Source of the DNA: Paenibacillus aceris
Lineage (GTDB): Bacteria; Bacillota; Bacilli; Paenibacillales; NBRC-103111
Reading direction: 5' to 3'
Assembly (NCBI RefSeq): GCF_017874035.1
Contig: NZ_JAGGKV010000007.1
Coordinates: 124,001-188,000, forward strand
Length of the DNA stretch: 64,000 nt
A model generated the notes under the pieces. It did not search any database. It was not told the DNA's origin and saw only the letters and a program-made list of their open reading frames with translations. Positions 8,763 through 17,402 of this stretch are shown piece by piece (position 1 is the stretch's first letter; each line of letters begins with the position of its first letter). A program made the position numbers and the translations under genes.

Positions 8763-8869
8763 GCGTTGTTGCTGCGGGGAGGGTTGCCGCTGTAGTCGCG
8801 CAGCTCGCACGGTTAGCGCCAGCTGTGTCAACCCCCACAACCCGCTCGGCCTGCCACAGCTACCGCAGC

Positions 8870-9185
8870 ATGCGCAGCGACGATAGCTCGCACGGTCCCA
8901 CTGCTCGCCCAGCTAGCACAGCGACGACAGCGCTCACGGTCTCAGCAGCGCGCCCAGCCAGCACGGGCGACGACAGCGCTCACGGTCTCAGCAGCGCGCC
9001 CAGCCAGCACAGCACGATAGCTCACACGGTCCCCGCAGCGGCCCAGCCAGCACAGCGACGACAGCGCTCACGGTCTCAGCAGCGCGCCCAGCCAGCACAG
9101 CGACGATAGCGCTCACGATCCCGCCGCGCGCCTAGCCAGCACAGGCGACGACAACTCCCAAGGTCCCCACTACCCGCTCAGCCCC
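8870..9185. repeat. 45-bp GC-rich tandem repeat
   Basis: About seven copies of a 45-bp unit beginning GCGACGACAGCGCTCACGGT run through this stretch, the central copies nearly identical and the outer ones decayed. One frame stays open at 8825-9109, but it has no ribosome binding site, and small insertions and deletions shift the frame between units, so it is not treated as a gene. The composition is sharply GC-richer than its surroundings. Confidence 0.8.
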
Positions 9186-9286
9186 CCACAACTCGCCACA
9201 TCACTCACAGTTCCGGCAACCCTCGAGTCTGCCCAATCCCAAGCCACCACAGGTCCAACGGCTTGTCCCCCAGATCATGCCCGAGT

Positions 9287-9464
9287 GGGAACTACAGGGC
9301 GCTATTCGTGTAAAATTCGCTAACTTTAGCATATAGAGGGAACTACAGGGTCTTATGCTTCCCCAAAGGCTGGCATATTAACAGATTTAAGAATATAGCG
9401 GACCGTTGTTCCCCAAATGATGCCAAATCTGTATTTCGGCGCAAAATAGCGGATCATCGTTCCC
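9287..9464 (+). repeat. Composite foldback repeat, copy 2
   Basis: Blocks GGGAAC-N8-(G/C)(C/T)TAT start at 9287 and 9338 on the plus strand and end at 9413 and 9464 on the minus strand. The length is 178 bp against 177 for copy 1 (62-238), in opposite orientation, with the same order of central octets (TACAGGGC, TACAGGGT, inverted AACGGTCC and GATGATCC). Spacers are unrelated. It lies in DNA without genes. Confidence 0.8.
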
Positions 9465-9660
9465 ACTCCTGGCCGATGCTAGATAAATGGTTAACGCTTA
9501 GGCTTATAAGTTTGGCGTATCAAGAGTGCAGTAGGCTTAGTGTCGATAGCAATGGTATTTTCTCAGTTTCAATCAAGAAGAGTAGATGATGCGTGGCTAT
9601 TAAAGATATAGAGATGTTCCAGGGTCTCTCCTATGTTGAGTTGCGCCAATGGTGCAGGAT

Positions 9661-9681
9661 AATAGCGCCCCTGTAGTTCCC
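9661..9681 (-). repeat. Solitary copy of the GGGAAC block
   Basis: AATAGCGCCCCTGTAGTTCC is a type-A block on the minus strand, with one extra C in the centre. No partner block is seen at the expected 51-bp spacing. Confidence 0.6.
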
Positions 9682-9730
9682 TACCGCGCTAGGCTCCGTC
9701 AGAGATGGCTGCCATCTCTAACTTCAAAAT

Positions 9731-9775
9731 AAGGCTGCTCACGAGTAGATTCATCTGCTTGGGGGCAGCCCTTTC
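9731..9775. terminator. Hairpin of unclear owner
   Basis: GGCTGC/GCAGCC with an inner AGTAGAT/ATCTGCT stem forms a long hairpin followed by CTTTCG. No gene ends nearby. A hairpin of similar design, with inner AAGTAGAT/ATCTACTT arms, lies at 32066-32114 beside the IS3 remnant, so both may be old element ends. Confidence 0.4.
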
Positions 9776-9840
9776 GTGTTGCCTGTTGCATTATAGTTAT
9801 TTTTCACAATCGAACACTGGGAAAATGACCAATTTAATCA

Positions 9841-9890
9841 TTGACGCATCAGGATGTACCTTCTATAATCAGTAATGATAATCATTATCA
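9841..9890 (+). promoter_or_regulatory. Promoter with perfect Fur box for the glycosylation operon
   Basis: TTGACG (9841-9846), a 17-base spacer and TATAAT (9864-9869) form a near-consensus sigma-A promoter. The perfect 7-1-7 Fur box TGATAATCATTATCA occupies 9876-9890, over the expected transcription start. Iron-dependent repression by Fur is the direct reading. The first gene starts at 9930. Confidence 0.9.
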
Positions 9891-9929
9891 AATATGATGG
9901 TGTGATATACATACAAAGAAGGTTACAGA

Positions 9930-10895
9930 ATGCTGAAGAAACAGCTTATTCGTTTTATTGCGATTCTGATGGTGATGTGTTCGCTATATTTGACATGGCG
10001 ATGGTTCAGTTCAGAGGAGTGGCTGCAGGATGTCGGGCTGCTTTTCCGGCAACCGAAGTGGTTCGTCTTCATGTCAGGTGTGTACGCGCTTTCTTTTCTG
10101 CTAAAAGCGGCCGCTTGGCGTCTATACGCAGGAACCGGCGTGCGGATCAGCGTTTATTTTCATGCCATTAGCTATAGTTTGTTCATTAATCATGTACTGC
10201 CCATTAAAGCAGGCGATGGTGTACGTGCAGGCTTGTTCATGAAGCACGGGAAGGCGTCCTGGGATGAGGCGCTCCATTCCGTAGCGGTCATGCGGCTGAT
10301 CGATATGCTTGTTCTGGCGGCGATAGGCGGAGTCGGCATTATTCGGCTTGGGTTGCCCTCCTCCTGGATGTGGGTAACGGTGTTGGCCGGAGGGGCCGTC
10401 CTCCTCGCAACAGCACATTTCCTACCCCTTATACGCAAAATTCCATTCGTAGCGAAGCACGCTGCGTATTTCCATCTTCAAATCCTCTCTCTTAAAGGCA
10501 CCGCAATCATGGCGCTCATTACGTTAAGCTGGATCTTGGAAGCGGGTGTCATCTACGCCGTTGCCCGCATGATGGGCTTGCAGCCTGGTGCCATATCCCT
10601 CGTATGGGCCAATAGCATGACGATTGCCGGTCAAATCTTTCATATTACCCCAGGCGGTATCGGTACTTATGAGAGCACCATGAGCGGTTCGCTGGCGCTG
10701 TTGGGCGTGGACGGGAAAGATGCTTACCGGGCGGCGCTTGTGTCACATACGTTCAAATTTCTATTTGCGTTTACCCTTGGCGCTTACTCCCTTGTACGGA
10801 TGCCTTTGCAATGGCAAGAAATGAAAAATTGGATCAAACGTCTTACCCTCAATATCCCAACATCAAGACATAGCTTATTACGGAAGGATGACTAA
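9930..10895 (+). CDS. Flippase-like membrane protein (UPF0104 / LPG synthase transmembrane family)
   Basis: This 321-aa integral membrane protein shows the family marks HVLPIKAGDGVRAG at about residues 88-101 and PGGIGTYESTMSG near 245, with about eight transmembrane segments. The family includes the flippase part of MprF and AglD-like proteins; the soluble synthase domain of MprF is absent. It is the first gene of a four-gene operon with a phosphodiesterase-fold protein and two glycosyltransferases, which suggests a role in moving or building lipid-linked sugar. The start ATG 9930 follows GAAGG. It is controlled by a Fur-box promoter. Confidence 0.8.
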   Translation: MLKKQLIRFIAILMVMCSLYLTWRWFSSEEWLQDVGLLFRQPKWFVFMSGVYALSFLLKAAAWRLYAGTGVRISVYFHAISYSLFINHVLPIKAGDGVRAGLFMKHGKASWDEALHSVAVMRLIDMLVLAAIGGVGIIRLGLPSSWMWVTVLAGGAVLLATAHFLPLIRKIPFVAKHAAYFHLQILSLKGTAIMALITLSWILEAGVIYAVARMMGLQPGAISLVWANSMTIAGQIFHITPGGIGTYESTMSGSLALLGVDGKDAYRAALVSHTFKFLFAFTLGAYSLVRMPLQWQEMKNWIKRLTLNIPTSRHSLLRKDD

Positions 10896-10896
10896 T

Positions 10897-12357
10897 ATGA
10901 AAAAGGCTTCATCATTTGAAATTGTAGCGGCGAGGTGCTGGAACCTGCTGAATGAGGGCAAACCCTTCACCCCGATCTTCGTAGTTGGGGTTTTCCTGCT
11001 GTATCACATCGCTCAGTGGTCAGATCCCGGCTTTTGGTCGGCTTGCGGCGTTGGTTTCTTTGTGACCCTCCCTCTTTTTGTCCTGTATTATTGCTTTGAT
11101 TTCCCGCTTTTTTTGCGAAATTACTTATGGCTGCCACTCATTGCCGCCCTCCTCATCTGGGAATCATCTGAATTTTTACTCTATTTATTAGCGATCGGAT
11201 TGTTTTTATTTTTCACGATCTATTTCTGGGGAACTTTTTATTATCGTCTGAGAATTGGGACAACTTGGTGGAACTTTACCCGCTTTTGGAAGCTTGTTTT
11301 GAAGAACAGCGATTCGACAAGCGGCAATGCGCAGGAGCAGATGCCTAAGTTTTTGCTGCTGCTGTTTGTGTGGAACCATTATTACCGTCAATTTGAAAAT
11401 GGGGCTTCCGCCGATGTTGGTACAGGACTGCTTTTTGCAGGCGGATTGCTGGTGTACAGCTTTATTCTTCACCGCTATTTATTCGACTGGAAGCCTGTGG
11501 AGATCCCCACTTACACACGCGATTCCAGCAAAGTTCAAGCTGGGGGCGAGGCGCTTAACAAGAAGGTTATCGTCATCGTTGTAGACGGCATGCGCAAAGA
11601 GCGGTTTGAAGAAGCAGACGCGCCGTTCATGAAGAAGCTGCGTTCGGAAGGAACGGAGTATGCTCAGATGGAGACGGTGTATCCGGCGCGAACCGTGGTC
11701 TGCTTCTCCTCCATGTTTACAGGGACGTACCCGCGCGAGCATGGGATTCGCTCCAATATGGTGTGGAGGCTGGGAATTCGGGTCGAGAGCATTTTTGATT
11801 CGCTGCGAAAAGTCGGCAAAAAAGGGCGTCTCCTCGGCATCGCGCATCTGATTGACTCTATGGGCGATGATGTGGAGAGTGTAACGGCCGTGATGCACAA
11901 TGACGTCGCAGACCGCAATATTATTGAACGGGCTAAGAAAATCATGGCGGAGCAAAACCCTGATCTGCTTGTTGCTCAATTAATCGGTGTCGACCAAACA
12001 GGCCACAGCCGAGGCGTACTATATGACGACTACACACAAAAAATTGCAGAAGCCGACAAGTTAATCGAAGAATTCGTAGGCTGGTTAGAGGAGCGGGGAA
12101 TGATGGAGAACACGACGCTCATTCTTTGTGCGGATCACGGCCAGGCGGACGGTATTGGCGGTCACGGCCATCTGGATGAAGGGGAGCGCTATGTGCCATT
12201 CTTCCTGCATGGGCCGGCGATTAAGCAAGGCCATCGCATCGACGAGAAGCATTCCCTCGTATCCATGGCCCCGACGCTTGCTTATCTGCTTGGAGCACCA
12301 TTTCCGAGCCATAGTCGGGGACCTATACTAACGGAGGCTATCAACCAACATGACTAA
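10897..12357 (+). CDS. Membrane protein with alkaline-phosphatase-fold phosphodiesterase domain
   Basis: This 486-aa protein has several transmembrane segments in its first 190 residues, then a domain of the nucleotide pyrophosphatase/alkaline phosphatase superfamily. VIVIVVDGMRKERF holds the first metal Asp, YPARTVVCFSSMFTG the likely Thr nucleophile, GVDQTGHSRG and ADHGQADGIGGHGH further metal ligands. It probably cleaves a phosphodiester or phosphate outside the membrane or moves a phospho-alcohol. GGAAGG at 10882-10887 fits ATG 10897 better than the ATG at 10888. The gene lies one base after its upstream neighbour and overlaps the next by 8 bases. Confidence 0.8.
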   Translation: MKKASSFEIVAARCWNLLNEGKPFTPIFVVGVFLLYHIAQWSDPGFWSACGVGFFVTLPLFVLYYCFDFPLFLRNYLWLPLIAALLIWESSEFLLYLLAIGLFLFFTIYFWGTFYYRLRIGTTWWNFTRFWKLVLKNSDSTSGNAQEQMPKFLLLLFVWNHYYRQFENGASADVGTGLLFAGGLLVYSFILHRYLFDWKPVEIPTYTRDSSKVQAGGEALNKKVIVIVVDGMRKERFEEADAPFMKKLRSEGTEYAQMETVYPARTVVCFSSMFTGTYPREHGIRSNMVWRLGIRVESIFDSLRKVGKKGRLLGIAHLIDSMGDDVESVTAVMHNDVADRNIIERAKKIMAEQNPDLLVAQLIGVDQTGHSRGVLYDDYTQKIAEADKLIEEFVGWLEERGMMENTTLILCADHGQADGIGGHGHLDEGERYVPFFLHGPAIKQGHRIDEKHSLVSMAPTLAYLLGAPFPSHSRGPILTEAINQHD

Positions 12358-13099
12358 AAAGAAAATTGTCGTTTTTATGCCTGCGCATAACGAAGAAGAG
12401 AATATTAGCGGGGTGATTGCCCGCGTGCCGAGAAACTTCCACCCGCACTATGACGTGGAAGTGCTGGTCATCGACGACGGTTCCAGGGACCGGACGGTCA
12501 CCGTCGCCAAGGAAGCGGGGGCCGACCACATCGTGTCGTTCCCGCAGAATAAAGGGCTCGGCGCTGCCGTCCGCGAGGGGCTGAAGCAATGCTGCCTGCT
12601 TGACGCCGACATCGGCATCATGATCGATGCGGACAACGAGTACCCGCCGGAGCAAATTCCCGACGTCCTGGAGCCTATCATAGCCGGGCGAGCGGAGTAT
12701 ACCTTTGGCTCGCGCTTCAAAGGGAACATCAAAGGCATGAAGCTGCATCGGAGGCTTGGCAACTATACATTCACTCTGCTGCAGGCAATCCTTCTGCGCA
12801 GATGGATTTATGACGGCCAGTCCGGGATGCGTGGGTTTGCGCGCGATGCGATGGAGAATGCCGTCATTATTCACGACTACAACTACGCTCAGGTGCTGAC
12901 GATTAATCTGGTTCGTCAAGGTTACCGGCTGGAGGAGATACCAATCTCCTATCAAGTGCGGACGAAAGGCCAGTCCTTCATTAAGTTCAGACAGTACGTT
13001 TCTTCCGTTCTTCCAGCCATCTATAAAGAGATGAGGCGCCCTGTTTCCAAAAGGCGCCAAGCGAGCCTTCGGTTGAAGCGGGACGAAGCGGGTGTATGA
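12350..13099 (+). CDS. Family 2 glycosyltransferase, dolichyl-phosphate mannosyl synthase-like
   Basis: This 249-aa GT-A enzyme has the N-terminal PAHNEEENI motif, VLVIDDGSRDRT for nucleotide-sugar binding, the metal-binding IDADNEYPP (DxD) and DGQSGMRGF. These match polyprenyl-phosphate sugar synthases, which move a sugar from a nucleotide donor to a lipid phosphate at the cytoplasmic face. It lacks the C-terminal membrane helices of GtrB-type enzymes. The start overlaps the preceding gene by 8 bases, and its stop overlaps the next start (ATGA). The downstream ArnT-like protein is the natural user of its product. Confidence 0.85.
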   Translation: MTKKKIVVFMPAHNEEENISGVIARVPRNFHPHYDVEVLVIDDGSRDRTVTVAKEAGADHIVSFPQNKGLGAAVREGLKQCCLLDADIGIMIDADNEYPPEQIPDVLEPIIAGRAEYTFGSRFKGNIKGMKLHRRLGNYTFTLLQAILLRRWIYDGQSGMRGFARDAMENAVIIHDYNYAQVLTINLVRQGYRLEEIPISYQVRTKGQSFIKFRQYVSSVLPAIYKEMRRPVSKRRQASLRLKRDEAGV

Positions 13100-14616
13100 A
13101 ACATAACGCATTGAACACGCTGCTGATTCTAATGGCCATTGCCGTCATCGGGACAGTGACGTCTCTCAGTATTTTCTACGCCAGTCCCTATGTGCGAACT
13201 TGGGACGAGGTAGATTTCACGCTCGCCATAGAGCGTTTCGATCTTCTCGCGATGCAGCCTCATTTTCCAGGATATCCGTATTTTATTTTAGGCGGCTGGA
13301 TCATGAACCTTTGGATGAATAATGGGTTAAAAGCGCTTTCGGCCTTCAATGCATTAGTCGCATTAAGTGCCGTGCTGCCGATGTTTTGGTTGGCCCGAAG
13401 ATTAAGCGGCAGCGGGGCAAAGAGCCTTTTGTTTCCTGCGCTCGTAGCAAGCAGCCCCTATCTATGGCTGATGTCCTCGCGGCCGATGTCGGAATGTGCG
13501 GGAATGGCTCTGCTCTGGTGGTTTCTATGGAGTGTGCGATATGCCTTGGACCGTCCTGCTTCCCTGCTTCGACACGGCTTGGCATTGATGATGCTTGGCT
13601 TTTTGCTGGGCACACGATTATCGTTCTTTCCATTCAGCCTCGCGCTAGTACCTCTTTGGCTTAACTTGTGGCAGGGACCTGGCAGATGGCGCAAATTGGG
13701 GTATGCCGCTCTGGCCGCTCTGCTGTTTCAGTTAGTATGGATCGCCGGTTTAGTCATGTCCGAAGGCACGCTAGCAGGCTTCTGGAAGCTGTCCATTGCC
13801 TTTGTAGAAGGGCATTTCTCCGAATGGGGCGGCGGCATTGTCTCTACGCCTATGCCAATCGGGGAGCGTATTACGCAATTAGTATTCCGAAATTTAGCGG
13901 GATCCGCATTAACCGCTGGCTCGGCGCTTATTGCTGTAGCTCTTGTCCTGCTTGTCGTCATTGCAGGGGGAAGCCGAATATTCCTTAGAATCAGAAGCGG
14001 AGCACAGAGCAGGGAGAATAGGCAGTTTATCTATGGGCTAGTTGGTTGTGCCGTAGTATATGGGTTGTGGGCGTTATTAGGTCAAAATATTGAGAAACCC
14101 CGCCACATCGTGCCGCTGCTTGCGCCTATGTTCCTGCTTCTGTTTGTGCTAATCATCCGAACAACCGAGCAGCTGGAAGCGGCCAAGCAGCCTCTTCCTA
14201 GCGTCATGCGAGCGATAATGTATGGCCTGCTTGTTGGTCTGATAATCACTCAAACTATCTATGGCGCCGAGCTTCAGAAGCGGCAAGCCGTGGAGGAGCC
14301 GGCTGTTTATCAGCTTCATGATTATGTCCGTCAGATTCAGGATCCCTTTGTGCTCTTTACATGGGAAGAAACAAGGGTGCTGCATTATTTGGGAGCAGAC
14401 TACGACCATGATCGGATTTATACGTACAGCTATTTTCAAGCCTTGGCTGAAGCGAATGCGAAACGTCGTGTCCTGCTGACCGACCATGTCGTTCAGGGGT
14501 TTATTCAGCAGGGAAAGCCTGTGCAGGGGCATTTGAAGCAGATCGCCGAATTCACGTCGGAGGCGCTGTTCGACCCGGCGTATCATCGCATTATTTTATA
14601 TGAATGGGTTAGGTGA
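13096..14616 (+). CDS. ArnT/PMT-like membrane glycosyltransferase
   Basis: This 506-aa multi-spanning protein resembles GT39-type enzymes that use lipid-phosphate sugars. After the first membrane helix an extracellular loop contains RTWDEVDF, with the Asp-Glu pair expected for catalysis, and later HFPGYPYF. About ten further transmembrane segments and a C-terminal soluble part follow. It is translationally coupled to the synthase upstream (ATGA overlap). It would transfer a sugar from the lipid carrier to an unknown surface acceptor. It is the last gene before the FTR1 operon, and no clear terminator separates the two. Confidence 0.72.
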   Translation: MKHNALNTLLILMAIAVIGTVTSLSIFYASPYVRTWDEVDFTLAIERFDLLAMQPHFPGYPYFILGGWIMNLWMNNGLKALSAFNALVALSAVLPMFWLARRLSGSGAKSLLFPALVASSPYLWLMSSRPMSECAGMALLWWFLWSVRYALDRPASLLRHGLALMMLGFLLGTRLSFFPFSLALVPLWLNLWQGPGRWRKLGYAALAALLFQLVWIAGLVMSEGTLAGFWKLSIAFVEGHFSEWGGGIVSTPMPIGERITQLVFRNLAGSALTAGSALIAVALVLLVVIAGGSRIFLRIRSGAQSRENRQFIYGLVGCAVVYGLWALLGQNIEKPRHIVPLLAPMFLLLFVLIIRTTEQLEAAKQPLPSVMRAIMYGLLVGLIITQTIYGAELQKRQAVEEPAVYQLHDYVRQIQDPFVLFTWEETRVLHYLGADYDHDRIYTYSYFQALAEANAKRRVLLTDHVVQGFIQQGKPVQGHLKQIAEFTSEALFDPAYHRIILYEWVR

Positions 14617-14647
14617 AATCAGTTTTATTCGTGATAGAAAATAATGG

Positions 14648-14681
14648 TTGACACTTTAATTGATATTAATTATCATTATCA
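14648..14681 (+). promoter_or_regulatory. Promoter with overlapping Fur boxes for the FTR1 operon
   Basis: TTGACA (14648-14653), 17 bases and TATCAT (14671-14676) form the promoter. TGATATT-A-ATTATCA at 14661-14675 matches the 7-1-7 Fur consensus at 14 of 15 positions, and a second, weaker box overlaps it at 14667-14681. Both cover the -10 element, predicting iron-dependent repression. Confidence 0.88.
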
Positions 14682-14742
14682 ACGTACAATATTCTCGAAA
14701 GAATAAATATTCAAAATTTTATAATAATTTGGGGGTGAAAAT

Positions 14743-15789
14743 TTGAAACGATCCTTTTTAGCCAGTCTGATGGTTATGCTGGCGGCGCTGATTATCCTCC
14801 CGGCTTCGGCAATGGCTTATTCCTATGGGGATGCCAATACGGAGGATGTGGCTGAAACATTCAAGCTGATACAGTCTAGCGTTGGTAACGGGGGGAGCGA
14901 TTGGGGGGCTGCTGAGGGTGCCTATAAAGAGAGAAGGGCAGAACTAGTAGCGCACTTTGGTGAAGGAGTCGGCACCACATTAGATGCTAATTTCAAAGCC
15001 AAAGACAGTAAATTAGTCATTTCTAATTTCAAAGCAGTTCTTGTTATGAACTTGGACCGGCGGTTCGCTTATGCCCTCCAAGGACTTGATGATTATGCTG
15101 GTGCTAAGCTTTTATTGGCTAAGGCTAAAGCGACCTATGATACCTTAGAACCTTATATGGAGTCGGGCAATGCAGAGATTAATAAAGCGTTTGATGCTGC
15201 GCTCGAAGCACTTGGTAATCCCGGATTGTTTGGAGTAGGGAAGAAGCCTGTGCAGCCGGATGTATTTAAGGAAAAGGTTGACCTTATCTATGGGAAGGTA
15301 AAGCCGCTTTTCCCCTATAAAACTTTCACTGCTCCAGCAGCTACGAGTGAACCGACGCCAGCCGTTCAACCGGTAGAGACGCCAAAGTCGGAGCCTGTGG
15401 TGAAGTCGGAGCCTACTCCTAAGCAAGAACAACCTGCTGTGGAGAAAGAGGCTAAACCGACTGAAACGAAAGCGCCGGAGGCGGCAGCAGCTGTGGAGAC
15501 GAAGTCACCCGAGCCATCTGCATCGGCTAGTCCAAGTCCAAGCCCAAGTCCAACACCGACGGCAGAGGCCGCTTCGACTACGCCTGCAGCAACAGCAGCG
15601 CCTGCTAAAGCAGCTGACACAGCAAGCACAACAGTGAAACAAGCTGAGCCTGTGAAAGAGGCATCCGCACATGCACCTATGCAGCGCACGGACAAAACAA
15701 ATCCAATTGTAAGCATAGCTGTCATTGGTGGGGTTATTGTTTTGCTTGGCGGAGGCGTATGGTTTGCCCGCAAGAGAAAGTGGATTTAA
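14743..15789 (+). CDS. Exported, C-terminally membrane-anchored helical protein of the FTR1 iron-uptake operon
   Basis: This 348-aa protein has a signal peptide (residues 1-25), a helical domain (about 30-195), a Pro/Thr/Ser/Glu/Ala-rich stalk (about 200-315), a transmembrane helix at about 320-340 and a basic tail RKRKWI. It is thus displayed outside and tethered. Part of the helical domain (FKAKDSKLVISNFKAVLVM) resembles the next gene product (IKADDPKMDANILLVLDA), suggesting paralogous domains. The start is TTG 14743 behind GGGGGTG. Context suggests it captures or hands iron to the permease two genes downstream. No EfeO cupredoxin or EfeB peroxidase domain is present. Confidence 0.75.
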   Translation: MKRSFLASLMVMLAALIILPASAMAYSYGDANTEDVAETFKLIQSSVGNGGSDWGAAEGAYKERRAELVAHFGEGVGTTLDANFKAKDSKLVISNFKAVLVMNLDRRFAYALQGLDDYAGAKLLLAKAKATYDTLEPYMESGNAEINKAFDAALEALGNPGLFGVGKKPVQPDVFKEKVDLIYGKVKPLFPYKTFTAPAATSEPTPAVQPVETPKSEPVVKSEPTPKQEQPAVEKEAKPTETKAPEAAAAVETKSPEPSASASPSPSPSPTPTAEAASTTPAATAAPAKAADTASTTVKQAEPVKEASAHAPMQRTDKTNPIVSIAVIGGVIVLLGGGVWFARKRKWI

Positions 15790-15833
15790 CCGTTAGGCCA
15801 ACCAATAAACCGATATGATTAGGGGAGAATTTT

Positions 15834-17315
15834 ATGCGTAAATTTCTAGCTGTAGTATTAAGTGCATCAATCGCTTTATCCAGTGTCGTTACCGTTTCAT
15901 CGGTTGCTTTTGCAGAAAGCAAATTCCAAATCAAGGAAGATCAAACGATTGCTGCTAAACTTCAATCTTTCACGGACATTAAAGCGCTTTTTACAGACAA
16001 AACGGTTCTTGCTGACGTAAAGAAATTATACGTAGATAAATTCCAAACAGATGTAAAACGTCTTGATGTGAACATCAAAGCCGACGATCCCAAAATGGAT
16101 GCAAACATTCTGCTTGTGTTGGACGCAGCTATTAAAGGCGATCTGCAAGTTGGTCAAGCCAAAGAAGCTATCGACAAAGGCTTGCAATGGTACTTCTTCT
16201 TCTACCTTCGCGATTTGATGAGCAACCAAGTTCGTCCTGCTTTGACCAAAGGCGACGTTGCCGGAGCGACGGCTGCTTTCGATAAAGTTGTTCAAATCTA
16301 TGAAGGTGCACTGCAGCCAAACGTTGTGAAACGTGATACAAAGTTCAGTTTGGACATGGTCCCTCTTTTGAAAACAACGATTGAATTGATCCAAAAAGAT
16401 ATTAAAGATAACAACTTGAATGACTTCAATTTCCACCGTCAAATTCTTGACAAAACGTTAATTAAGAACTATGCATTAGCCGCCTATACATATGCTGAAA
16501 ACGTTGGATTAGCAGCACCGGCTGACCAACCGAAAGCTATTACAGAAGGTTATTTCCTCTTCATGCCAGTGTACACGTACCTCAAAGGCGGAAGCCCAGC
16601 TGACGCTGATTTCGTGAAAAATGCCTTCGCATCAGGCGATGCTAGCAAAATCAAAAAAGACGAAATCGGTGACGCTCTTCAACGCACAATGATTGGTAAA
16701 GTATCCGAGTACATCAACCAAGTTTTTGTGAAACAAGAAGCTGACGATCTGCAAGGTGCTCGTGGTTATGTAGCGGAAGGTACGATGTTCCTCGCTAGCC
16801 AAGAAGTTTTCTTGGGTAAAGAGAAATATGCGGCAGCAAGTGTTGCGGCTACGAAATTAACAGAAGCGGTTGATAAATCCGATGTTGCTGCTACGAAAGA
16901 GGCTGGTTTCGAAATCTTGAAGTATCTCGTTGACAAAGATGGTTCAAGCTTAAAAGTTGGGGACAAGGCATATAAAGTAAATGGCGCTGCTTTTACAGCT
17001 GAGAATGCACCGTTTGTCAATCAAGAAAGCGGTCGTACCTTAGTGCCGGTTCGTCTTATTGCTCAAGCGATTCAAGCTGAAGTTGAATGGGTTGAAGCTA
17101 CGAAAACAATTGTTATTACCAAAGATGGTAAGAAAACAGAAATTACAGCTGGTTCCGATCAAGTCGTTGAGAATGGTAAAGTGAATGAGAAAATCAAATT
17201 AGATCAACCTGTTGTTCTTGAAAACGGCAGCTCTTTCATTCCATTGCGCGCAGTAGCTGAATTATTCGGGTATGGCGTATTCTACCAAAATGGTGACATC
17301 ATTATCCTTCGTTAA
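15834..17315 (+). CDS. Exported helical protein with copper-amine-oxidase-like C-terminal domain
   Basis: This 493-aa protein has a signal peptide (cleavage near AFA at residue 27) and a long all-helical region to about residue 370. The C-terminal domain of the copper amine oxidase N-terminal type shows GRTLVPVRLIAQAIQAEVEW and FIPLRAVAELFGY; this module is common as a stalk or wall-binding unit in Paenibacillus exoproteins and has no oxidase activity itself. The N-terminal 130 residues resemble the helical domain of the preceding protein. It lies between that gene and the FTR1 permease under Fur control, so an iron-binding role outside the cell is inferred, not shown. Confidence 0.75.
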   Translation: MRKFLAVVLSASIALSSVVTVSSVAFAESKFQIKEDQTIAAKLQSFTDIKALFTDKTVLADVKKLYVDKFQTDVKRLDVNIKADDPKMDANILLVLDAAIKGDLQVGQAKEAIDKGLQWYFFFYLRDLMSNQVRPALTKGDVAGATAAFDKVVQIYEGALQPNVVKRDTKFSLDMVPLLKTTIELIQKDIKDNNLNDFNFHRQILDKTLIKNYALAAYTYAENVGLAAPADQPKAITEGYFLFMPVYTYLKGGSPADADFVKNAFASGDASKIKKDEIGDALQRTMIGKVSEYINQVFVKQEADDLQGARGYVAEGTMFLASQEVFLGKEKYAAASVAATKLTEAVDKSDVAATKEAGFEILKYLVDKDGSSLKVGDKAYKVNGAAFTAENAPFVNQESGRTLVPVRLIAQAIQAEVEWVEATKTIVITKDGKKTEITAGSDQVVENGKVNEKIKLDQPVVLENGSSFIPLRAVAELFGYGVFYQNGDIIILR

Positions 17316-17331
17316 TCTTTTCGTTCATAGC

Positions 17332-17368
17332 AAGACACTTGTGCCGCTTAAGCGCAAGTGTCTTTCCG
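17332..17368 (+). terminator. Hairpin between the exported protein and FTR1
   Basis: AAGACACTTG (17332-17341) pairs perfectly with CAAGTGTCTT (17355-17364), with an inner GCTTAAGC. The T run is short and broken, so it is more likely a partial terminator or mRNA-stability element that lowers FTR1 expression relative to the exported proteins. Confidence 0.55.
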
Positions 17369-17402
17369 TATGAGAGGGAAGATAGAGGACAGGGGGCGGA
17401 TT

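Noticed and set aside
8825..9109. 94-codon frame through the 45-bp repeats
   Set aside because: No ribosome binding site, and the frame shifts between repeat units.
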